From the NCBI GenBank assembly GCA_043585095.1, contig CP121321.1, forward strand, positions 2,170,001-2,234,000: a stretch of DNA of 64,000 bases. Direction: 5' to 3'. Source of the DNA: JANQIO01 sp043585095 (GTDB lineage: Bacteria > Pseudomonadota > Gammaproteobacteria > Pseudomonadales > Halieaceae). Positions within the stretch are counted from its first letter, which is position 1. Each line of letters begins with the position of its first letter. The position numbers and the translations under genes were made by a program. The notes under the pieces were generated by a model. It ran no database searches, had not been told where the DNA came from, and saw nothing but the letters and a program-made list of their open reading frames with translations. This document shows, piece by piece, positions 45,339 through 52,605 of the stretch.

Positions 45339-46831
45339 GGCGCTGACTCCAAAGCTTGCCGCAATGCCGCTACGTCGCTGAATGCCAGCCGGTCTGCACC
45401 CAACAATTGGTAGTCTTCATGACCTTTACCCGCCACGAGCACGCAATCGCCTGGGCGGGCGTCAGCGACCGCCAAGGCAATCGCCTTGGCCCGGTCCGGT
45501 TCAGCGGCTGCCTGTCGCATCCTGGCGGTGGGAACACCTTCCAAAATGTCATCGATGATCTTCATAGGCGCTTCGCTGCGCGGATTGTCACTGGTAATCA
45601 CCATGCGATCGGAAAGCTCTGAGGCAATGCGGCCCATCTCGGATCGCTTGCCCGCATCCCTGTCGCCACCGCAACCAAATACACACCAAAGCTGACCAGG
45701 CGTATGCGCCCGGAGCGCCTGCAGAACATTCGCCAACGCGTCAGGTGTATGCGCGTAATCCACCACCAACTGCAAATCGCGGTCATTGCTAACGCGCTGC
45801 ATACGGCCATCAACGCCGACTAGCGTCGACACAGCATTCAGAACATCCTGCAAGTCCATTCCCGCCAGGCAGGCTGCGGTGATCGCTGCCAGCAGGTTCG
45901 ATAAATTGAAGTTGCCTACCAGAGAGCTCTGTAGCCGCCCGTCACCCCAGGGTGTATGCACACGCGCCTCAAGACCTGAACCGTGGTAGTGGGCTGCGCT
46001 CGCGCTGACCGCAACTTCGCCACCTTTCAGGGAATAGAGATGCAGGGTGGTACTGGATGCCAACGCCGAGATCATCACATCAGCCCAGGGGTCGTCTCGG
46101 TTGATGACCGCATGTTCGAGACCTTCGCTGGCGAACAACCGGGCCTTGGCGCGAGCGTAGGTCGCCATATCACCATGGTAGTCAAGGTGGTCGCGACTCA
46201 GATTCGTAAACATCGCTGTGTCAAACCGGACGCCGGCGACGCGGTGCTGGACCAGGCTATGGGATGACACCTCCATGACGACTGCTGTCGTCCCTTGATC
46301 GCGCCACTCCGCCAGCTGTCGCTGTAGCGAGATGGGACCCGGCGTCGTGTTTTGTGCCTCCACTACCGCATCATCGAGGCTGGCACCCAGCGTACCGATA
46401 ACGCCGCAACGCTCCCCGCCCGCGCGCAGCAAGTGCGCCAGAATACGAGATGTAGTGGTTTTGCCATTGGTTCCGGTAACACCAGCCGTAGCCATGGCCT
46501 CACTCGGCCGACCGTAAAAACGAGATGCGACTTCCCCGACAACCCGGTCCAGCCCCTTAATCTCCAGAACCGGTATGGCAGCAACGGACTTGCGCTGCGT
46601 CTCGGTGACACCCTGCTCCGCGACAATCGCGACAGCACCCTGTGCAGCTGCTTGCGATAGGAAATCACGGCCATCCATGCTCTCGCCCTTCACAGCGAAG
46701 AACAAATCGCCCTTATCAACAAAGCGACTATCCGACGCCAACCCCGTTACCGGAATCGCGGGCGCAACAGCAAGACCATCCAGCAGTCTCGACAACAGCT
46801 GCACCGAACGACCCTCAGACGCCAGCGCCAT
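45335..46831 (-). CDS. murE: UDP-MurNAc-dipeptide:meso-diaminopimelate ligase MurE
   Basis: 498 residues from ATG 46831 (a GTG one codon up is possible). ATP loop GTNGKTTT near residue 119 and DNPRSEAP, the motif that marks meso-diaminopimelate rather than lysine specificity, so the cell wall is DAP type. The start overlaps the ftsI stop. Confidence 0.98.
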   Translation of the reverse strand: MALASEGRSVQLLSRLLDGLAVAPAIPVTGLASDSRFVDKGDLFFAVKGESMDGRDFLSQAAAQGAVAIVAEQGVTETQRKSVAAIPVLEIKGLDRVVGEVASRFYGRPSEAMATAGVTGTNGKTTTSRILAHLLRAGGERCGVIGTLGASLDDAVVEAQNTTPGPISLQRQLAEWRDQGTTAVVMEVSSHSLVQHRVAGVRFDTAMFTNLSRDHLDYHGDMATYARAKARLFASEGLEHAVINRDDPWADVMISALASSTTLHLYSLKGGEVAVSASAAHYHGSGLEARVHTPWGDGRLQSSLVGNFNLSNLLAAITAACLAGMDLQDVLNAVSTLVGVDGRMQRVSNDRDLQLVVDYAHTPDALANVLQALRAHTPGQLWCVFGCGGDRDAGKRSEMGRIASELSDRMVITSDNPRSEAPMKIIDDILEGVPTARMRQAAAEPDRAKAIALAVADARPGDCVLVAGKGHEDYQLLGADRLAFSDVAALRQALESAP

Positions 46832-48570
46832 CACGCTGCATTGCCTTTTTGTTCTGTGGACTGAGCCACCGGGATATCGTCGGGCAGCAAATCAGGTACT
46901 ACGTTCAAAAGACGCAGTGCTCCAGCGGTAATTCTGGAGAAGACGGGCGCCGCCACCTCGCCACCATAGTATTTGTCACCACTGGGCTCATCGATCAACA
47001 CAATGGTGACCAAGCGAGGATTACTGGCGGGAGCAATACCGGCGAAAAACGCCAGATAGCGATCGTCGGCATAACCGTGACGACCCACCTTGTGTGCCGT
47101 TCCGGTTTTTCCCGCCACGCTGTAGCCTGCCACGCGCGCGTTCTTGGCGGTGCCCGTTGCGGCAGTAACACCTTCCAGCACTCGCAGCACCTGCCGCGCC
47201 ACAGCCGGCTCGATAACCTGTCGGGACTCGATCTCATTCGGTCCAAGCTTTAGCAAGCTGGGTCTAAGCAATTTGCCGCCATTCGCGAATACAGCGTAGG
47301 CCCGCGCCAATTGCATGGGGGTCACAGCAAGACCATAGCCATAGGCCAGCGTGACCCGCTCGATATCGCGCCACTCGTCACGGTAAGGCAGCATGCCGGC
47401 ACTTTCACCCGGAAAGCCCGTGCCAGGCCCTTCCCCCAGACCGAAGCGACTGAACACACCCCATACCGCTTGCTCATCCAGGTTCAGCGCCATTTTCACG
47501 ATGCCGACCTGACTGGATTTCGCGACCACCTTGGCGACGCTGATTTCGCCATAGTTGACTGGATCCAATAGCACCTTGCTGCCCACCTTGACCCGGCCCG
47601 GCGAGGTGTTAATGAGCGTATCCGGGGTATAGAGACCGCTTTCCAGTGCTGCCACAACAGTGAGAGGCTTCATTGTAGAACCAGGCTCAAACAGATCAGT
47701 CAGCGCTCGGTTGCGCGTCTGTCCTGCGTTGATACCGACACGACCGTTGGGGTTATAAGTGGGATAGTTCACCAGCGCCAGCACTTCCCCGGTTTGACTA
47801 TCGAGCGTCACCACCGTGCCCGCCTTGGCACCGGCTGACGTCACCGCGCGCTGCAGCTCTCGCTGTGCCAAATACTGCAGACGCAGGTCAATCGATAGCG
47901 TCAAGTCTCGACCCGGACGCGCCGACTCGATTTCTCCAACATCACGAACCACGTCACCATGCAAATCCTTAATCACCCGCTTGCGACCTGGGTGACCACG
48001 CAACCAGCCCTCATAGGCTAGCTCCATGCCCTCTATGCCCTGATCATCGACGTCAGTGATTCCGACCAGCTGGGCTGCCACGGGGCCGGCCGGATAGTAG
48101 CGCTGATACTCCCTGCGCCCACTGACGCCCGGGGTTCGCAGACGTAGAACCTGTCGCGCCGCCGCCGGCGTCATATGACGCTCCAGATACATGAACTGCC
48201 GACTCTCGTAAGCTGAAAGACGCTCGGACAGGTCAGCTTCAGTCACGCCCAGCGCAGCCGCCAGCGCTTCACGCTCGCTGCTTGAGGCAGCCGCCAGCTT
48301 GGCCGGATTAGCCCACAGGCTGACCACTGGCGTACTAACCGCCAGCGGCTCGCCGCGGCGGTCGGAGATAATCCCGCGATAGGCCGGTATCTCAGCACTG
48401 CGCAGATACCGTGCCGCGCCCTGACTTTGCAGAAAGGTGTATCCCCTGTCGCTTTCTATCACCTGCAAACTCGATACTCGCCACACCAACAGCGCGAATA
48501 ATAGGCCGATAAATATGGCGACCAGATGGCCGCGCCATGGCGAAACCAGGCCTCCGGCTTCCATCTTCAT
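46831..48570 (-). CDS. ftsI: Septal transpeptidase FtsI (PBP3)
   Basis: 579 residues from ATG 48570, overlapping the ftsL stop by 4 bases. One N-terminal membrane anchor (about 14-36), the dimerisation/pedestal domain, then the transpeptidase with active-site Ser in EPGSTMKPL, SSQVG (SxN-type motif, Gln here) and VAGKTGTAHK. It cross-links septal peptidoglycan made by FtsW. Confidence 0.98.
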   Translation of the reverse strand: MKMEAGGLVSPWRGHLVAIFIGLLFALLVWRVSSLQVIESDRGYTFLQSQGAARYLRSAEIPAYRGIISDRRGEPLAVSTPVVSLWANPAKLAAASSSEREALAAALGVTEADLSERLSAYESRQFMYLERHMTPAAARQVLRLRTPGVSGRREYQRYYPAGPVAAQLVGITDVDDQGIEGMELAYEGWLRGHPGRKRVIKDLHGDVVRDVGEIESARPGRDLTLSIDLRLQYLAQRELQRAVTSAGAKAGTVVTLDSQTGEVLALVNYPTYNPNGRVGINAGQTRNRALTDLFEPGSTMKPLTVVAALESGLYTPDTLINTSPGRVKVGSKVLLDPVNYGEISVAKVVAKSSQVGIVKMALNLDEQAVWGVFSRFGLGEGPGTGFPGESAGMLPYRDEWRDIERVTLAYGYGLAVTPMQLARAYAVFANGGKLLRPSLLKLGPNEIESRQVIEPAVARQVLRVLEGVTAATGTAKNARVAGYSVAGKTGTAHKVGRHGYADDRYLAFFAGIAPASNPRLVTIVLIDEPSGDKYYGGEVAAPVFSRITAGALRLLNVVPDLLPDDIPVAQSTEQKGNAA

Positions 48571-48848
48571 GGTGTCACGACCTGCAGCTCGTGGACGGAA
48601 GGCAGCCGCATTCCCAACTCCTGACGCGCCAGGCGCTCCACCCGGTGATGCGCCGCCAGGGTGCTCTGCTGGAGCAACAGACGACCACGCTGCTCTTGCA
48701 GCTGCCACTGCTCGCTTTGTAGCGACTGCAGCAAGGCGAAGCTCTGACGAGATTGATGAGACGCCGAAATGATCGATAAGCAGCTAGCGACAACTGATAG
48801 GCCTAACGCCACAGCACAGCAGGGCCACAGAAAGGAATCGCGCATCAT
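48567..48848 (-). CDS. ftsL: Cell division protein FtsL
   Basis: 93 residues: short cytoplasmic tip, one membrane segment (about 5-28) and a periplasmic coiled coil rich in Gln/Leu/Arg. FtsL forms the FtsQLB regulator of FtsWI. Overlaps both neighbours by 4 bases (ATGA). Confidence 0.95.
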   Translation of the reverse strand: MMRDSFLWPCCAVALGLSVVASCLSIISASHQSRQSFALLQSLQSEQWQLQEQRGRLLLQQSTLAAHHRVERLARQELGMRLPSVHELQVVTP

Positions 48849-49774
48849 GACGCTGCCTCCGGCAGGCGCTCAGCAACGCGCATAACAGCGCTGCGGGCGC
48901 GAGGGTTAGCGGCAATTTCTGCGTCTGATGCTTTTTGTGCACCGCCGATAGGCTGAAGCGTGCGACGCACTTCACTGTCTCTTACTGGAACACCTCGCGG
49001 CGGCTGCTCCCCTTTGGCCATGCGCCGTATAAAGCGCTTAACGAGACGATCTTCCAGGGAATGAAAGCTGATAATCACAAGACGCCCCCCTGGCGCGAGC
49101 AGCTCCACGACGTCACCGAGAAACGCTTCAAGCTCTTCAAGCTCGCGATTGATGCGAATACGAATTCCCTGAAATGCGCGAGTTGCCGGGTGCTTGTGCT
49201 TCTCCCAGCTTGGATTCGCTTCGGACACGATCCTGGCAAGTTCGCCAGTTGTGCGTATTGGCGCCTCTTCGCGCGCTCGCAGTATCGCGCTGGCGATACG
49301 TCCCGCGTGACGTTCCTCACCGTACTCGCGAAGCGCTCTGGCAATGTCACCATGGGACGCCGCTGCCAACCACTCCGCCGCGGTAGCGCCGCTCGTGGTA
49401 TCCATGCGCATATCCAGAGGCCCGTCATGGATAAATGAAAAACCCCTATCGGCCTCGTCCAGCTGCGGACTTGAGACACCGAGGTCCAATAAAATGCCAT
49501 CAACCGCGCCAATCCCCCGATGGCGAAGTTGATGGGGAAGCCGGGCATATGAGTCATGTACATAGTCAAAACGCTCATCGCCCCCCTTTAACTGCTTCGC
49601 AGACGCTATAGCCTGCAGGTCCTTATCAACAGCAAGAAGCCTTCCCTTCTCGCCGAGCATCGCCAGAATCGCCTGGCTGTGACCACCCCTGCCGAACGTA
49701 CCGTCGACGTAGGTTCCACCTGTATCAGTCACAAGGGCCTCGACCGCCTCTTGCAACAAAACTGTTTGATGCAC
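48845..49774 (-). CDS. rsmH: 16S rRNA (cytosine-1402-N4)-methyltransferase RsmH
   Basis: 309 residues. SAM-binding DGTFGRGGHSQAIL at the N-terminus, LLDLGVSSPQLDEADRGFSF and HSLEDRLVKRF are diagnostic. It methylates N4 of C1402, the base whose ribose is methylated by RsmI, encoded 1.7 kb upstream. Nine bases after mraZ. Confidence 0.98.
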   Translation of the reverse strand: MHQTVLLQEAVEALVTDTGGTYVDGTFGRGGHSQAILAMLGEKGRLLAVDKDLQAIASAKQLKGGDERFDYVHDSYARLPHQLRHRGIGAVDGILLDLGVSSPQLDEADRGFSFIHDGPLDMRMDTTSGATAAEWLAAASHGDIARALREYGEERHAGRIASAILRAREEAPIRTTGELARIVSEANPSWEKHKHPATRAFQGIRIRINRELEELEAFLGDVVELLAPGGRLVIISFHSLEDRLVKRFIRRMAKGEQPPRGVPVRDSEVRRTLQPIGGAQKASDAEIAANPRARSAVMRVAERLPEAAS

Positions 49775-49783
49775 GCAGCGCCC

Positions 49784-50239
49784 CTAGAGCGTCAGCGACA
49801 GAAGTTCTTCAGGGAGTTCGGCATCGGCCGCCGACTCGGCGAGCGCCTTGTCGCGCTCCGCCAGCCATAGGTCTTCCGACCAAAGCTCCAGCTTCTTACC
49901 TTGCCCAACCAATACCAGCTTCTTCTCAAGACCCGCGTACTCGCGCAGCGAAGCCGGCAACAGCACCCGACCGTTGCCATCGAGCTCGAGGTCTGTGGCG
50001 TAACCCAGCACCAAACGCTGAAAGCGCTTGACCGCTGGATTAAGTGCCGGCAGCTGCTGTATCTCACGCTCGATCTGCTCCCATTCGGGCAGAGGGTAAA
50101 GGAACAGGCACTGCGCCTGCGTATCGATGGTGGCAACCAGCTGACCTTCGCACTGGGACATCAATGGCTCGCGCTGGCGCGCTGGCATAGCCAGGCGACC
50201 CTTCGCGTCCATATTGATGTGCTGTACACCGCGAAACAT
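49784..50239 (-). CDS. mraZ: MraZ, DNA-binding regulator of the dcw cluster
   Basis: 151 residues from ATG 50239 (MFRGVQHINMDAKGRL), preceded by GGTGGA; upstream in-frame codons lie in the promoter region. Two SpoVT/AbrB-like repeats, each with a DxKGR or DxNGR motif (DAKGRL near 11, DGNGRV near 90). MraZ represses the cluster by binding repeated TGGG boxes, found just upstream here. Confidence 0.97.
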   Translation of the reverse strand: MFRGVQHINMDAKGRLAMPARQREPLMSQCEGQLVATIDTQAQCLFLYPLPEWEQIEREIQQLPALNPAVKRFQRLVLGYATDLELDGNGRVLLPASLREYAGLEKKLVLVGQGKKLELWSEDLWLAERDKALAESAADAELPEELLSLTL

Positions 50240-50280
50240 TTCCACCAATCCCCACCTGAAGGCTTCCAAAAACCACTGAA

Positions 50281-50344
50281 AACCAGAAAAACCCACTTAT
50301 TCCCACTTTTCAACACTATAGGGACGTAACGGCTCCCCTGTCAA
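50281..50344 (-). promoter_or_regulatory. dcw promoter with three MraZ boxes
   Basis: Minus strand: -35 TTGACA (50344-50339), 18-base spacer, -10 TATAGT (50320-50315). Downstream lie three direct TGGGN units spaced by exactly five bases: TGGGA (50305-50301), TGGGT (50295-50291) and TGGTT (50285-50281), the known MraZ operator pattern. The boxes overlap the expected initiation region, consistent with autorepression. Confidence 0.85.
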
Positions 50345-50669
50345 TACAGTGACGAAAGGAAAAACCCTGTTATTTCAGTTAATTACGAGGCAAAAATGGC
50401 AAAACGGACGAGAATAGACTGAGATTTTTGTAGGCGAAAAGATCATCAAAACAGGCTCATAACCACCTATCTTAAGAGACTACATTAAGTATATCGCGAC
50501 TTAGGTGCTTAAAATCTTATTTATTATTCTAATTTTGTCTAAACGAAGCGGCCCGAAACGAGCCCGACGGCCATCAAATTCGAGCTAGCGCCGGTTTTGC
50601 TGATGCTGAACAGAACTGGCGGCGAACTCCATAGCGGCGACATAAGTGAAAAGGCAGCCCCCAGATAAG
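50345..50669. other. AT-rich spacer upstream of mraZ
   Basis: About 325 bases between the dcw promoter and the 70-bp array. The left part (50345-50540) is clearly more AT-rich than the rest of the window; no open frame, tRNA or clear hairpin terminator was seen. Confidence 0.6.
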
Positions 50670-51070
50670 GCAGCTGCCAACCAACTCAAGGGGGAATCCC
50701 CTGGCGGTCCGAACAAATAGAAGCACGTACCTGACAACGCACCTCCCAACTACCTTAGAGGCAAAAGACCCTGGCGGTCCCAACGAAAAGAAGCACACCC
50801 CAAACGATGCACCTCCCAACTACCTTAGAGGCAAAAGACCCTGGCGGTCCCAACGAAAAGAAGCACACCCCAAACGATGCACCTCCCAACTCGCTAAAAG
50901 CCACAAACCCTTAGCGGTCCTCTAGGTAAAGAAGCACACCCGAGACGATGCACCTCCCAACCACCTTAAGGCTGCATAGCCCTAGCGGTCCTATCAAAAA
51001 GAAGCACACCCGAGACGATGCACCTCCCAACCACCTTAAGGCTGCATAGCCCTAGCGGTCCTAATAAAAA
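50670..51070. repeat. 70-bp tandem array immediately 3' of rnpB
   Basis: Six units with period 69-71. The anchor GCACCTCCCAAC occurs at about 50739, 50809, 50879, 50950 and 51020, with a diverged copy (GCAGCTGCCAAC) at 50670. The units at 50739 and 50809 are nearly identical, as are those at 50950 and 51020. Each unit holds a conserved GCGGTCC core and a GAAGCAC element next to an A-run (a T-run on the rnpB strand). Units at 50739-50878 can fold GACC-CTGGC-GGTC. Confidence 0.93.
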
Positions 51071-51416
51071 GAGCCAATCGATAAGCCGGGTTCTGTCGTG
51101 GACGATCATTCATCTGCGACAAGCGTCGCCGCTTGCCTGTAGCGACCTACCCGAATCCACTGCGGGCCGCAGCTCTGGATTCCTATTTGGTCTTGCTCCG
51201 AGTGGGGTTTACCATCGCCACGCCTGTTACCAGCCGCGCGGTGCGCTCTTACCGCACCTTTTCACCCTTACCGCCGTGCCGTTTCCGACAGCGGAGGCGG
51301 TTCACTTTCTGTTGCACTTTCCGTGGGCTCACACCCCCCAGGCGTTACCTGGCACTCTGCCCTTTGGAGCCCGGACTTTCCTCCGCGCAATGCGCAGCGA
51401 TCGCCTGACTAACTCC
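51071..51416 (-). ncRNA. rnpB: RNase P RNA (class A)
   Basis: On the minus strand the conserved GAGGAAAGTCCGGGCTCC lies at 51383-51366, followed by AACGCCTGG, GGTAAGGGTGAAA, GTGCGGTAAGAGCGCACC, GCGCGGCTGGTAACA, and near the 3' end GATGAATGATCGTCCACGA and AGAACCCGGCTTATCG. P1 can form between GAGTTAGTC (51415-51407) and GATTGGCTC (51079-51071), which sets the ends; a T-run follows. This catalytic RNA matures tRNA 5' ends. Only about ten bases separate it from the rsmI stop. Confidence 0.97.
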
Positions 51417-51426
51417 GCGGCGAAGG

Positions 51427-52257
51427 TTAACGAGAAACAAGGTACTCGTACAGCACCTTCTTTCTGACACCGCAGGCATCTGCCATCAACGCGGCGGCCT
51501 GCTTGGGAGGCATTGCATCGGCCAGCGCTTCCAGCACCTTAAACATCTCCGGCGTGAGCTCAGCACTCTCGCTGGCGGCACCTTCCACGACCAATACAAT
51601 TTCGCCACGCGACTGATTGCTATCGTCCGCCACTAGCGTCGCCAGCTCGGCGAGCGGGCGCCTTAACACTGTCTCGTAGGTTTTCGTCAATTCGCGCGCC
51701 AGCACGCCAAGCCGTTCGGGGCCAAACAGGTCACGCATATCAGACAAGGCTTCAACGATCCGGTGAGGCGCCTCAAAGAATACCAGCGTGGCTTGTTCGC
51801 CAGACAGCGCTTCGAGGCGCGCTCGGCGAGTGCCTGCCTTTGCCGGGAGAAAACCCTCAAAAAGAAAGCGATTAGTCGGCAGGCCCGCCACCGAAAGCGC
51901 AGTAATTAGTGCGCTGGGGCCGGGAATGGGTATCACCTTCCAGTCAGAATCATGCGCGGCTCGAACCAGCTTAAACCCGGGGTCAGAGATCAAGGGCGTA
52001 CCAGCGTCTGAGATTAACGCGACCGAGCCACCCCCCTCTATCACAGCACGAATCCGATCAGTGGCGCCTCCATCACTGTGGTCGTGGTAGGCCATCATCG
52101 GCGTTTCGATAGAAAAATGCTTCAGCAGGATGCCACTGTGCCGGGTATCCTCGGCAGCAATAAGGTCGACTTGCTGTAGAATTTCGATCGCTCGCGGTAC
52201 CATGTCGCCCAGATTTCCAATAGGCGTTGCGACTACGTATAGGCCACTCGTAAGCAT
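51427..52257 (-). CDS. rsmI: 16S rRNA (cytidine-1402-2'-O)-methyltransferase RsmI
   Basis: 276 residues with the tetrapyrrole-methylase-like fold: LYVVATPIGNLGDMVPRAIEIL, DAGTPLISDPG, PGPSALITALSVAGLP and FFEAPHRI. It methylates the ribose of C1402 using SAM. It is divergent from lpoA, as usual, and followed by rnpB. Confidence 0.97.
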   Translation of the reverse strand: MLTSGLYVVATPIGNLGDMVPRAIEILQQVDLIAAEDTRHSGILLKHFSIETPMMAYHDHSDGGATDRIRAVIEGGGSVALISDAGTPLISDPGFKLVRAAHDSDWKVIPIPGPSALITALSVAGLPTNRFLFEGFLPAKAGTRRARLEALSGEQATLVFFEAPHRIVEALSDMRDLFGPERLGVLARELTKTYETVLRRPLAELATLVADDSNQSRGEIVLVVEGAASESAELTPEMFKVLEALADAMPPKQAAALMADACGVRKKVLYEYLVSR

Positions 52258-52314
52258 GCGCCCTCCTGGCTGGCGTCAACGCTGACAGCGCGCAGCGATA
52301 ACGGCAAAGACAAT

Positions 52315-52460
52315 GTGAGAGATAGTGAAAGGGATAGCGAAACGGATAGCAAACGGAAAAGCGAGAGAGCAAGAGCAGGAGGAAGAGCAGGAGCAGAAGG
52401 AAGAGGAAGAGGAAGAGCGAGAGCAAGAAATAGCGGCAGCAAGAAAGACAGAAACGCCTT
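52315..52460. other. Purine-rich tract in the rsmI-lpoA gap
   Basis: About 145 bases on the plus strand are dominated by G and A, with GAGGAA/AGAGCA microrepeats (densest at 52365-52430). Immediately after, the composition flips to pyrimidine-rich. Such asymmetry is unusual for this genome and could adopt non-B structures; no gene is supported. Confidence 0.65.
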
Positions 52461-52472
52461 CGGCAACTGGCC

Positions 52473-52544
52473 CTCTAACTCGCTCCCTAACTCGTTCCCT
52501 AACTCGTTCTCTAACCTGCCCCCCAGCTCACCCTCTAACTCGTC
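52473..52544. repeat. Six 12-bp tandem units upstream of lpoA
   Basis: Units start at 52473, 52485, 52497, 52509, 52521 and 52533, based on CCCTAACTCGTT; the second and third are almost identical and the fourth and fifth diverged. Located in the divergent rsmI-lpoA region, about 60 bases before the first possible lpoA ATG. Confidence 0.85.
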
Positions 52545-52605
52545 ACTGAAAAAGATAGGGCCACTATGCTGACAAAACGATACAACGGATTTACTGGATA
52601 ATGGC

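Noticed and set aside
50574..50819. Small minus-strand frame across the 70-bp array
   Set aside because: It has no ribosome site, runs through repeat DNA and its composition follows the repeat.
50670..51070. Possible CRISPR array
   Set aside because: The whole 70-bp unit repeats with no unique spacers, and no cas genes are present. It is a tandem repeat.
51018..51467. Plus-strand frames across the RNase P RNA gene
   Set aside because: They are antisense to a clearly conserved structured RNA.
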